This document shows positions 9,243 to 20,257 of a DNA stretch of 40,968 nucleotides, one piece after another. Origin of the DNA: Acanthaster planci (Eukaryota; Echinodermata; Asteroidea; Valvatida; Acanthasteridae); contig NW_019091374.1 in the NCBI RefSeq assembly GCF_001949145.1, positions 1,600,517 to 1,641,484 of the forward strand. The letters are read 5' to 3'. Position numbers and translations under genes: made by a program. Positions within the stretch are counted from its first letter, which is position 1; every line of letters starts with the position of its first letter. The notes beneath the pieces were generated by a model that worked only from the letters and a program-made list of their open reading frames with translations, did not search any database and was not told the DNA's origin.

Positions 9243-12200
9243 ATGGCAGCGGCCATGTGCACGCTGTCCAGTTCTGTCTCAGAGTTCGAAGACTGGCTGT
9301 CAAAACGATTGAAAGAAATAAATATTGACGATGAGGTGTTCGGTTCTTACATCCTTGGAGTCGTCGATACAGATGACTCAACAGATGAAGACAAAATGGA
9401 GACACTGATGGGTATTTTAACTGAGATAACTGTGAGTAAAATAGTCGTGGCGCATTCTAGCCCCAGTGTGGCACGGACTCTCACTCCCGATCCATCCTTA
9501 GCCACACATCCGTATACGCAATTTCGTGTCGACGTATTGGAAAGGTCAAGAATCATATTCGTGTGCAAAACAAATTACGCCTACGGTGATAAGTGGGTGC
9601 GCCAAAATGTTCAATACGTCGGGATGAAATTGCGCACACGGATGTGTGGCTAAGGATGGATCGGGAGTGAGAGTCCGTGCCACACTAGTGGGGCTAGGCG
9701 CGCTCATGATCGTCTTGGCCAAGCCTAGCCCTGGTTGGACGACGTCTACATTAGTCACAATGTAATGTAGATGTCGTCCAACCTTGGACACGCCAGACAT
9801 TATTGCCCTTTAGTGTAGGCCTGTAGTTTTAGTTTGAACTAGTAGTGGGCCTACTTGCTGTAGTCCAGCCTCATGAATAAGCCTTATTCAAGTTATTTCT
9901 GATACTGCATGAGTGGTTTTGCACAACGGTAGAAAGGCATTGTGGGATGGGAAAAGGAGCAAACATTGCCCATGAAAATTGTGAAAACTGATGCCTACGT
10001 TCCAGCACAAGATACAGCCGCGTTGAGGGCCCATTGTGGCCAATTTTCTTTTTAAGAATACAAGTTGGCAGTCCTGTTTGCCTTCATTTGAAACAAATGC
10101 CTCCTAAGCTCTCAATAGTGCTGCTATATTTAACCAGTTAATTTAACTCTTAGCTGCACTGCCGTGACTGCACACTGAATCAGTATGGAATATGGTGGAA
10201 AAAATGTTCTCACCCACCGTTCCATCCACCCTTCTTTCAGATGCCACTTGATAGAAAGCAGAACTACCACACTTTTTCTCATTTTGGCCTTTACCTGATA
10301 TTTACCTGTATGTTTTTAACGTTGACAGGAGGAACCAGTGGAAGAAACGTGCAGAGAAATCCTGAAGAGATGGCAGGTGTCCAACAGCCAGACCAGACTC
10401 GAAAAAGAAGCCGGTAAAAAAGGTACATGTACCTGATGGCAGAATATGGCACGCTAGAAAATGAGAAGTCACTCCACCACGTTAGAGAGCACGGAACTAA
10501 GCGTTTGTGGAGTTGTGTTATTAAGCAATACTAGCAAACTAAGCAGAGAGGTTGACTGATTTACAGTTCTGTAAAATCCGACAAACCATCAGGTTTATTT
10601 TTGAGCGATTCAGGAAAATGAGGTTAAAATACACAAGGACGGAAGGGAGAAAATTTGACAGACTCAAGTTTCCCCTTGAAACCTCTTTAACATTTTTTTG
10701 GTTTAATGTTGTCAACTGTTTCTCATCCCGAACAGAGGAACTTTCCACAGATGAAAAGATGTCTTCCATCATGGAGCGGCACGCCTCCACACAGAGCAAG
10801 AAGGACATCAGCAGCCCCAAGAACAACAAAGACAAGCAAAGATTGCTGGCCCGATACGCTGAGGTCGTGGATGGTGAGAGCAGATATCCTTTGACTCTTC
10901 TCTAAGTGGGAGCAACTCATGGAACATGTACTGTTAAATCGTTGTGACAGAGCTTGGAAAGAATTCCATATGGACCATCATCGTGGTGGAGTCTTTTGAA
11001 CAGTGCCTGTGTATACAATTTTATAACTTGTTCCTTGAATCCAAACCCCCTAGTCCTTTTTACCCGGAATCATCCTCGATCCTCCAAGATCCTCCGATTT
11101 TCAACATGAAAAATTTACATTCAGCCAAAATCCTCCAAAAATTCTCGAAAAGGATATTATTTGGAAGTGTGCCTACTGCCTCAATCCTTCAAAATCCTGC
11201 AATTCCTCTCATTATTTTTAGGCAGTGCGGTTGATTCAAAAGAAATATCGGGCTGAATTCATGCACGACTGAGCAAGAACAACACAAGGTCTAACCCACA
11301 ACCTTCACACATGGCATCCTTTGCAATCAGCCATGCACTTTTGCCATTCACCCTCAATCCTCCAAAACCTCCCAAAAGATTTTTGAAGGATTGAGGAGGG
11401 TTAACTATTAAGGCTTTAAGGTTTTGAGATCCCTCTCCTCGCTAAAATTGCTGAAACAGAGGCCTCCCCCTTTTAAGCTGGTTGGTGTATATGAGACTCG
11501 TACACTGTGATTATCTAATGCAGAATTCTTCCCCAGAGCTCAGATATACTGAAGCAGGTACTCCAGCTTGGGACAAGGTTAATACTGATAACTCTGTGGG
11601 GTGGCGATCACACACAGTCAATTGAAAATTTCTTCCATAGGTCGACTCACACCACCTAAGTAACCGGTAAAGAGTCAACCCTAAAAGTGGCTGGTTCCTA
11701 CAAAATGAGTCCTTAGGGCTGCTTTCTTGTAATTGTGTTCTAGCGCGGATCCGAAAGAGTAAACTCAGCTCTTTGTTTTGATGTATGACTCAGTCTGGTA
11801 TCCTGATGCAAATGGACACCATATGGTTGACAAACGATGAGGGTGTCTGTTGATTTACATTGTGCAAAATTCTTTTCGAGGCCTTGAACTTAAAAAGTGG
11901 CTCAAGCTACTTCCTACTCTGGCTGGATGACAAAAAGACCTTTTTCAAATAAATGTTGGGCGTGCATAGTATTGTGGAGTGCACTAATTGAATAGGATTG
12001 GCGTTAAGATCCCACTGTCAAAGCATACACCGGGCAGTATTTCTACTGTCATCGGCTGTTGGCACTTTGCATTTTTTCCTTAACTGCTGTCCTTACTGAT
12101 GAAGAAGATGAGGAAGAAGATAGACCAACGAGATCAGAAGGCTGTATCCTTTATGCACTTTTTAAGTTTCAATTTCAAGGTTTTGCTTAAAGTTTGAAAA

Positions 12201-13217
12201 GCTGATCTCGAAAACAAAAAGACTGTTACAGCTTTTTAATTATCATTGACCGAAATTGAAGATTGATCTAAAGTTTGTTGGTTGAGTCCATCCTTGATAA
12301 GCCTTAGAATTTCAACCACACAGGCACTCAAATGCTCCAACCATACAACACTGATACTGATGTACATCAGTGAACTGACAAATACCCCTGTCTTAAGCCG
12401 ACAGAGGCCACCAGGCTGGTGTTATGCCAGGATTCCTTGGCATAAAAGGAACATGTATGTTCTAATTCCATTTATGGGGTTCCAGTCCATCATAGTTATG
12501 ATTATGGTCAGAGAGATGCAGGTTAAAGATATAGATAGCTTTCTTTGTGGCCAGCAACTTGATATGTACAGCTGTCCTCTGGTCTCTGGGCACCAGACCC
12601 TGAGGCCAGATCCTCCAGCAAAATACAGTGTCCTTATTAACCTGACTTTCACTCAGGTTTTCTCCAGGCACAGTGCTAAACGTGTGCAGCACTTCTCAAA
12701 TGTTGCCCATGATGAATGCAACGTACTACAGAAGAGGTGCAACAAAATGCAGCAAAATGCAACAAAATGCAACAGTGGATTTGCGGATGAACAAATGCCT
12801 CGGCTGAGCGCAGTGGCACAGTGCACCCTGCCACTTGTGTTTTTGGCTATTTGTTGGTCGGCAATATACAACAAAGTCCTGACACTGTTGCATTCCTGAT
12901 GCATTTGGCAGAGTCGGATTGAAGGAAAAGGAAATTTCATGTCATGCCTTTATGACTACACTTCAATTAGTGCTGTATTCCCCGCAAAATGTCAGATGTT
13001 AGATTCCTGAGCAGGTTCTCACTCAGTGCTGATGGCACCCAACACCAACAAAGAGAGTGTAGACCGGGCAGTGAGGGAGCAGCGGGAGAAACAGAAGGCG
13101 GAGCATGAGAAGAGGCGGGAGATGGAGCGACAGCAACGGGAGAAAGACCGACTGAAGGCGCTGGAACGGAAAGAGAAAGAGAAAAAGAGGACACAGAAAG
13201 GCGAGAGGCGGCGATAA
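9243..13217 (+). CDS. CCDC43: CCDC43 homologue, complete, five exons
   Basis: Exons are 9243-9431, 10329-10422, 10736-10873, 12105-12143 and 13027-13217, giving 216 aa against about 224 in human. The start ATG has a strong context (A at -3, G at +4). Family landmarks are FEDWLSKRL with YILGV in exon 1, CREILKRW in exon 2, ARYAEV in exon 3, an acidic run DEEED in exon 4, and PNTNKESV followed by a Lys/Glu/Arg-rich helix ending ERKEKEKKRTQKGERRR in exon 5. The N-terminal ~95 residues look like the conserved folded domain of CCDC43 (described as PWI-like). Residues ~160-216 are a charged coiled coil. The molecular function is poorly known. Exon 1 ends 19 bp before a foldback element in intron 1. 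Exon 4 is only 39 nt and its acceptor is an AAGAAG tandem, so 12108 is an alternative start. The stop lies inside a tandem repeat. Confidence 0.92.
9451..9702. mobile_element. Foldback/MITE element in CCDC43 intron 1
   Basis: Inverted arms lie at 9451-9539 and 9612-9702 with a 72-bp spacer. A core of about 47 bp containing GTGTGGC, CACTCCCGATCCATCC and GCCACACATCCG is identical in both arms, so the element looks young or conversion-maintained. It starts 19 bp after the last base of CCDC43 exon 1. The apparent reading frame running from exon 1 to 9653, and the matching minus-strand frame, both owe similar peptides to this palindrome and are not genes. Confidence 0.85.
9733..9783. repeat. 21-bp inverted repeat in CCDC43 intron 1
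   Basis: The arms are 9733-9753 and 9763-9783, beginning GGTTGGACGAC and ending GTCGTCCAACC. There is one mismatch in 21 and a 9-bp loop. It sits 30 bp after the larger palindrome and may be the remaining part of the same nested insertion. Confidence 0.8.
9784..10328 (+). other. Remainder of CCDC43 intron 1
   Basis: No coding or RNA signal is seen. The intron ends at acceptor GTTGACAG (10328) after a T-rich tract. Confidence 0.7.
11068..11402. repeat. AATCCTCCAAAA repeat cluster with hairpin, CCDC43 intron 3
   Basis: Variants of AATCCTCCAAAA recur at about 11077-11096, 11130-11142, 11182-11201 and 11355-11367. The complement TTTTGAAGGATTGAGG follows at 11381-11396. The last two form a hairpin (11351-11367 with 11381-11400). 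This looks like a small repetitive element whose ends are built from one short word. There is no coding signal. Confidence 0.5.
12144..13026 (+). other. CCDC43 intron 4
   Basis: The donor is GTATCC at 12144, a weak site. The acceptor is TTCTCACTCAG ending at 13026. The phase-1 junction T|TG restores Leu in LLMAPNTN, close to the vertebrate sequence. A 205-codon open frame (12282-12899) in this intron shows no domain or codon pattern and is treated as chance. A decamer repeat lies at 12738-12777. Confidence 0.75.
12738..12777. repeat. Decamer tandem repeat
   Basis: Three and a half copies of TGCAACAAAA occur, the second copy with one change. This is a short microsatellite-like array in CCDC43 intron 4. 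Confidence 0.8.
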
Positions 13218-13256
13218 CGGCGAGAGGCGGCGATAACGGCGAGAGGCGGTGATAAC
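13200..13256 (+). repeat. 19-bp tandem repeat containing the CCDC43 stop codon
   Basis: Three adjacent copies of GGCGAGAGGCGGCGATAAC start at 13200, 13219 and 13238. The third has one C to T change. The first copy encodes the last residues GERR R and the TAA stop. The next two copies lie in the 3' UTR. The coding end has therefore been duplicated downstream of the stop. Confidence 0.9.
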
Positions 13257-13643
13257 GGCAGGCTAGCACCAGGCAAGAATATTTTTGTAATGGTTATGTA
13301 AGTGCCATCTCATTGATGGATTTGAGATCAGTCTCACCATCTGGAGCACCAAAGTTCCAAGGAGGTTCTAAATGCAACAGATATAGTAAGCACAGAAGAT
13401 ACTTGCTCAGCTGAAACATGTTACCAGCCAAAAAGTCATGTGGTTTATAACGCTTGTGACTGGTTCCTAGTTGATTTTTTCGGGGGTACGTGAATTTCCT
13501 GAGGGACTTGTGGAAGTGTGTCCTTGAGCAAGATGTTTTACTGCCAGCACTATCAAATTGAGGCATATTGCATGGAAGACAATGCCAAAATCTGAATCGG
13601 AGATCTGAAAGAGGACAGTGATTGTATCATTACTGTATAAAAT

Positions 13644-13649
13644 AATAAA
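13644..13649 (+). terminator. Candidate CCDC43 polyadenylation signal
   Basis: AATAAA lies in an AT-rich context 427 bp after the CCDC43 stop. It is the first canonical hexamer I see downstream, and is assigned by position only. Confidence 0.5.
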
Positions 13650-16467
13650 TTGTAATCTAAAGAATATTTTTACAACGTGGTCATCGTTTTGGGGATCAAT
13701 AGGAGAAAAAAAATTTGAAAAAGTTTAGGTAAGCTGCTTTGCCCATGGAATGGAGCCTTCATGAACATGAATCTTTGCAAGGGGCACGATGTAGACTAAG
13801 GCACCAGCTTGCCATGGTGCAGGTGGTCCGGCTGGGTAGCAACTATTGATTGGTGAAGCTGCCACAGTCGTGTGCGATTGTCTTCGGAATTTAGGCGCAT
13901 AAATTTGGATTTTTCAGTTATGGTGACAAGGTCTGTTGCTGCCGAGTGCAGAATGACTAGAAATGATGATGTGAGACAGTGTATGTTCCCCACTGATCCG
14001 AAATAACCAAAGAATTTTGAACTGCCAAAGTCGAAGTGATGCAGGCCAGCCACACATTGGCCAGCCCTGGGCGGTGACATTTTGGAGCCGTTTTACTTTG
14101 GAGGAGGGTCTCATGGCTCCTTTGGCATGAGGTTGAATAGGAACGTTAGTCAGTGCAGGTATCTGGCTAGTGTGCAAGACTCCCTGGATTCACGCATTCA
14201 GTTGCATTTAAAACAGTAATTAAGCATAGTGATCTTTGTTGTATGAGCTGTGCACTGTTGGGTAACTTCCTGGTGGAAAGATGTCTGCTTTATTTTGTGT
14301 TGTAACTCAGTGTAACCTGTGCGTAAAGCGTTGGCCAGGATTGCCCAACTGATGAATACTCGTACTTGTCACTGATTCGTGACACCATTACGGTCAGCTT
14401 GTAAACCAGCGGCCATGTCGAAAGAATGTTTGCAGTATAAAGATATATCCGAACTTTCACTTTTGGCCATGTTTCATTCAGAATCAAATGTATATTTGAC
14501 GCACCACAGTCATAGGCGGCTTGCTCGTTTCGTATCCGTATGTCATCTACGGGTCCAGATTATCAAGTCTGCTAATAAATTGTGGAGCCTTGGTCCATGT
14601 CGCAAACAGTGCCCTCATGCCTGGTATGAATGGTAACAGAATCCACAAAGAGGGCGGGGGGGGAGATTTTATTTGAGTAGGTAAACACATTGATACTACA
14701 GCTGAACCATAAATTCACATCTAATATATACTGTATATACATGTATATATAAATGAATTTATTTATGGAGTAATGAGAGTTATGGCAACTTTTGACTTAT
14801 GAGTGGGCTGAGATTAAACACATGCAACAGGTATCTTTCATGTCTGTATTGTGAATGGAGGCAGGGATTATGTGTTGCTGATGCCCTGGAATCTTCTGGA
14901 TCATCAGTTTGGCTTTGTGTGTCGAGCTGAAAATCCTGGTAGCTGTTGGCTGGGTTTGGAAGCAGCTTAGTATCCTAGTGGCTGATCTCCGAGTATTTAC
15001 CTAAGGGTTAGACTAGGAAATTCTACTGCTCCGATCCTTCTGTCTCTAGCAAATTTGACAACCAAACTGGAATTTTTGTCATTCAGAATGTAACCAACAA
15101 TTCAACATTGTCTAGAGGGGATGTTTGTTGACATCCTTGTCCGCATAATTACACATGGGATGTGAGGTGCCAGGTGGTAGATTGCTGTATAAATGGGTCT
15201 CCTCACTTGAGGTCAGCTGTCCCGGCACCTGTGCTGCTTGGTGCATCACTGCCAAAAAACGTCTGGGTCTGGATTCCATGAGCACTATTGCAGAGAATCG
15301 TCAGTTGTCCAACGAGTAAAGTGGCATCAACAGGTAGTCCTTTGTCAGGAAAACCATTTCCCACAGTACCGGGTCATACCTGAGTGATTCAAAGCTCGCT
15401 GAGGTGTTGCATTCTAGGTTAGGGCCTGAAAGACCCACTGCTATCATTTCTTAGGGTAACATCCCTCTCTGCTGTAATTCCAGCAGAGCATCTGAGACTG
15501 GAGGATCCCACTTCTGACACCAATAAGGAAATGCTGTGCAGTCCTTGTGCCACCCTACCATCGAGAAAACCCTTGCATTTGGAAAGTGATTCATGTCACT
15601 TAAAATTGACTCATCTGCTTCTTGCTCAACTGGTGCCCAATCAACGGAGAGTACCAGTAAATGTGCATGAAATTTTGTGTATTATTCTGTGTAGAATTGC
15701 AAATCCAAGAGCTGGTTCCATTGAAGTCCGTAAAGATAGATTTCCAAAATCTTTATTTCCTACTTCTTGATTTTGTACTTACTGCCACAGTATGTTTAGT
15801 TACGTTTACCTGTATCAACCTCAACTCATGATCATTTGATTACATTTACAAGTAACTTGAATATATGTTTACAGCTGCAAAAATTGTTGCCGTATTATTA
15901 TATAACAAGGACTGCGTAATTTTATTTATTGGCCTGTTACACGTAGACGCTTTACTTTATGGGATTTGAGTTTCTGTTTACAAACTTTTCCATACGGGGG
16001 TATGGGGAATGTAGTTTTCCTATCTGAAAATGACAAGATAACGTATTTGTTACAAGAATAGTTTTGATGTCTATTTTTGCCAGATGATTTATCCGAATTC
16101 TGTGATAGTTTGGTGATGATGGTTTGGTGGGACACGTATGGTCTCTACGGAGGGGTCTTACTTGAACGTCATGCACACTTGTCTAAGTGTTTGGTGTTAC
16201 AAGCAAAGACAAATGAATTTGAATTAATTGGAGTTATATTCTTCATATCTCAACATGCAGGCATGAAATCAAAGCTGGGTAAAGACAAACGTTCGTTAAA
16301 ACAACACTCCCCATAAATATTATGTTTCAGGTGCTATAATTACGACAATCTCTCATATGATGTTTAGGCAAACACGTAATCAGTGTTTGTAGAATGAAAT
16401 GTTATTCCTGTGTGCCTGCGCCCGGGATCCATGCTTGGATCGTGTCTGGAATGAGGACTGCAGCGAA
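13650..16467. other. Intergenic stretch, no gene recognised
   Basis: Mixed-composition DNA. The open frames on both strands (up to about 95 codons) are random in composition and have no homologue I recognise. A TATA/ACATGTA-rich low-complexity patch lies near 14722-14755, with a G run near 14654. Confidence 0.6.
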
Positions 16468-16829
16468 ATAAACTGGACAGCAAGAGAAACTTGCCACTTC
16501 TGTCAAAGACCACACATAAAAAGTCACTCCATAGAAATAAACAATTATTGTACACAGGTATGCTGCAATATCCCTTACTAATCACATGCCCAAAAGCAAG
16601 TGATTATCTTTATAACAAAGAAGAAATTGACATGCACAGCAATTTGGTTACTGAATCAAAAGTCACACACACAATTTCTTCTTTGTTATAAAGAAAATCT
16701 CTTTTGGGCATGTGATTAGTAAGGGGTATTGCAGCATACCTGTGTACAATAATTGTTTATTTCTATGGAGTGAATTTTTATGTGTGGTCTTTGACAGAAG
16801 TGGCAAGTTTCTTTTGCTGTCCAGTTTAT
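16468..16829. mobile_element. Foldback hairpin element
   Basis: The left arm 16468-16632 and right arm 16675-16829 are reverse complements with few differences and one small indel. The spacer is 42 bp. Shared arm words include CTGTCAAAGACCACACATAA and GGTATGCTGCAATA. The arms are nearly the whole element and there is no transposase. Identical short peptides read from opposite strands here are a product of the symmetry. No clear target-site duplication was identified. Confidence 0.88.
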
Positions 16830-19800
16830 ATGCAAGTCTACACGTATACATGTACTGCAATTCGCCTACCGGTTTTGATTATATTCCTTGCGTCTGTCTT
16901 ATTCAGTAGTCTATCAGATGGGGTGGTGCCATACTTTGAGGTTCCACGCCTCACTTTAATTTTTTTTAAAATGTTGCTTAAACATTTAGAAATAATAAAG
17001 CACGTTTTAAATTATTTATCATAATAAAGGAAGTTAATCTGTAATGAACTTGTCTCCCTGCGTTTAATTTTATTCTTGGGTTCTCCCTAAAAACACAAAA
17101 CCCCGAATTTCTCTTTCAATTCAACATGGCTGCCTTGTGAATGAGGTCCATTAGAAGCCATTACTGCGGTTTCACGTACAGCGCTCGTGGACACGGTACG
17201 CGCGCGTCATGTGCCTCTGCGACCAGTAGGATGTTCTAATTTACCAGAAGCACGCGCTGGTGCTTGCTGTGTCATGACGGCCGTAGCGTCGCCTCTGATG
17301 AATGTTAGGGCCTACATGTATGTAGTTTTTGATAAAATATCTCGATCAAAAATGAAAGAAAGATGTCGCTGTGTTTGTGTTAAAATCGCGTCCATGCACA
17401 ACCTTGATCGATTAATCACTCCTTCCCTGATGTGATTTCGATCCAAAACCGAAAAGTCGTAGCGGCCATAGTGCAAAGCTGTTTTGTTTGGAGTACATGT
17501 CTCTCTGCCGGGCGATTGTTCAGCTGAAGGATGTTTCATTTGATAACAAGGTGCACGGTTTATTTACGGTAAATTGGCACCAAAAGTGGCGCTAAATTGG
17601 CGCGGCTAACAGCTCTGAGTGGTTGGCAACGGTGCGGTATGATTGAGCTCATGGCCTTCCAACTGAAAGGCACGTACGTGTAACTGCGTTTCTCTCAATG
17701 TGGGTGCCATATAAAGAACCAGACCAACTTCATCGTGCATGGAGACAGTGTTCGTCTCGAGACCAATGGAACTTTTCTCTGTCAAATGACAGTGCAGAGA
17801 AATCCCCATGGTTGATACCCTCCGTTGGGCATCTTACCTCAGTTGTTATTTAAGTTAGTTGAAATTATGTGACTCGTTTCGAATGCTGCTGGGCTCAAGC
17901 AATTTCAGTGCATCAATGTTGATCACAAGAATAATCCTTTCCACACCCCGTGGCTTTTTTGTAATCCTGCTAAATGCAACCAAATCCAGTACCGGTACTT
18001 CTGCAGTGTGAATCCTGCGACAAAATGCAACAATGGTTAAATGGGGGGGGGGCAGTTCATCGCTTGATTTATCAGTCCTCGCATGCGTACGCGACATTTT
18101 GCTTGACGCAATACAGGATGTCTATTTCTGCAGTTTGGGTGTGGTTGCATTTAGCAAGATTCAAAAGCCCCCTGGTTACATAGTTGTGCTTAGCTTTCCA
18201 CTGAAATTGGAATGAACATGTGTTGGAGTGCAAATCGTTTTCAGCTGATAGCCGCATAGACGCACTAACCAGGCGTTTTGTCCGGAGGTTTGCAGACGGA
18301 ATGCAATGAAGGAAGTATAAACATCAGTTATCGATAATCCGATCAGTACAACCATACAGTTATTGCCCGCCAAGCACTATCTCTTTGGTGGTATCTCCTT
18401 TTGCAGAACGTAATCAGTTCCTTTGTCTGGGTGTCTGCCCAAGGCCTGTGCTGTGTTGTTCATGGGCCTCGCCTGTCACTCCATACTTTGACAGAAATCA
18501 CTGTTACGTTTGCCATTGTTGGTAGTATAGTCCTTGCAGACCTATTTGACCCGGTGCAACACATTTGTGGCGAATTTCGCCAAATGAAAATTAAAATGTG
18601 TGCGCTGTTGATGTGATATTATTGCACAAATATTATGCAAGGAAGTTGGAAAACATCGTTATTTTCCGGCCGGTATATGGTCCGACGCTGTGATATCCCG
18701 GTGGGCATGCGTTGAACTCATGCACCGAAATATACAGCGTCGTTTGGGAGGAATGTTCTCTAAATAAGCCTATGTTTAGCGAACTGGAATTGGAAACTCC
18801 CGCCCACTCTCCAAAATTATCGCTGGAATGAATGCATATCTACATCGTTTTGGAAAGCGTAGGCCTATATAAAACGTGACCATTATACAGTGCGTAAAAC
18901 GCTTATAAGGGAATGAATGTATGCTTGACCGGTCTTAAACGATCAGCTAAGGATTTTATGAATAACTAAAAGTACAATGTGCTAAACAAATGTGCATAAT
19001 AAACCACAATCTCTTCCGTTTTTAATTGTGATGTTTTCAAGTTGTTTGAGGACGAAGTGTGTATAACCCAAACATGGTTGTCCTTTTCGTGTCATGAGCG
19101 TGCTTTCTTTAACAAGATTACTGGGCTGAACTATACGCGTGCCATCGCTTGGAAAAAATAGGATACCCAAAACGACCAGCATTGACTGTTTTTGAATTCA
19201 TTTCTGAAATATTGACTCTGGAATACAGCATCTTGAATGTACTTCACAACATCAGTAGGTAGCGCCTCCGAAGAAGTAACATTTTTATTTGTAATAAAAT
19301 AAAAAACGTCAAAATAATATGGACTGTAATGCATAACAAGCAACCGTGTACGTTAGACGCAAGTCACTGCTTTCGTCATTTCGCATTTTAATGCTTACTG
19401 TCTCTCGAGCTGTCACCAAATATTTTGGTATATAAAACGATTTAATGTGAATTTGTTAGGAATGTTTAAGAAAAGTGATTAGTGTACACAGTTTTAGCTT
19501 TTTTGAGAACCCGTAGGCCTACGTGTCCTTCGTGGACCACAGAAGGAAACAGAAAATTACGATATGCAGTCATAAGTTAGTTTCTTTCACCTTGGTTTGA
19601 ATCACACTTCAAGGCAGATGAGAAGTATGTCACGTGCTTCCCGCCAGCTACTCCAATTGACCGAATATACATGTAATGCGGTATTAAGGTGTATATGAAC
19701 AGTACAATGAGAGTTACAACTCCTTTATATTTGGATGCCATTAAACACCAACCGTATATCGTAGACCAAATGTCTTGAGTTTTTGCCGCTGGCCAAATTG

Positions 19801-20257
19801 TCACTTAAAGTTTTGTCCCGCTGTTGGTTGTGGCTCGCTGGCTGTGGAATTATAACATTCAATACAGTTACCTCTAAGGTCGTGGTAATCATAAACTTTT
19901 CGGTCCTGAAAAAAGACGTGATTAGTCCATCGTCAGCCGTAATATCAATCACAATTTGCAGTCATTAAAATCTGACATGTTAATCGTCAGCTTTTGTGAG
20001 TGTCTTATCACTTAGTGCAGGTTCCAAGTCTAGTAAATTCAGCAGTACCTATACATCTGTACAAGATGGAGGACTTGTCTCCATTGGCTGCTCCAAGAAG
20101 CTGTTTCCGTTGGCCGCTTGAACATCAGAAACGTAGGGTAACTACATGTACATGTACATGCTATTTGAACCGGTTTTTCTCATTAACGTCGCATCTCATG
20201 GACGGTACAAAGTTCCTTTAGTCGATTATCAATAACGGGCTGGACATGTCGGTGCCG
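16830..20257. other. Intergenic stretch including presumed FAM167 3' flank
   Basis: No gene is recognised. The right part should hold the 3' UTR of the minus-strand FAM167 homologue. The nearest canonical signal on that strand (TTTATT on plus, near 19286) is about 970 bp past its stop. A CpG-containing patch lies at 17160-17300, a G run near 18043, and a (TACATG)3 tract at 20143-20160. Confidence 0.55.
20143..20160. repeat. (TACATG)3 microsatellite
   Basis: This is a perfect hexamer repeat, self-complementary in register. Similar ACATGTA words are scattered through the window. Confidence 0.85.

Noticed and set aside
9243-9653. Single 136-codon open frame starting at the CCDC43 ATG
   Set aside because: Only 9243-9431 is family sequence; after the GTGAGT donor the frame runs into the intronic palindrome.
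9546-9800. Minus-strand frame with a peptide like the one at 9470-9530
   Set aside because: The similar peptides arise from the two arms of the inverted repeat, not from two genes.
10552-10905. 117-codon plus-strand open frame
   Set aside because: It covers CCDC43 exon 3 (10736-10873) plus intron on both sides; only the exon is coding.
12282-12899. 205-codon open frame, the longest in the window
   Set aside because: It lies wholly in CCDC43 intron 4, has no domain, includes a decamer repeat and shows no coding-like composition.
13650-16467. Possible exon at 15531-15770 after a pyrimidine-rich tract
   Set aside because: No recognisable protein and no matching donor or partner exon; treated as chance.
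16364-16909. Similar peptides (SKGYCSIPVYNNC) on both strands
   Set aside because: They are explained by the 16468-16829 hairpin.
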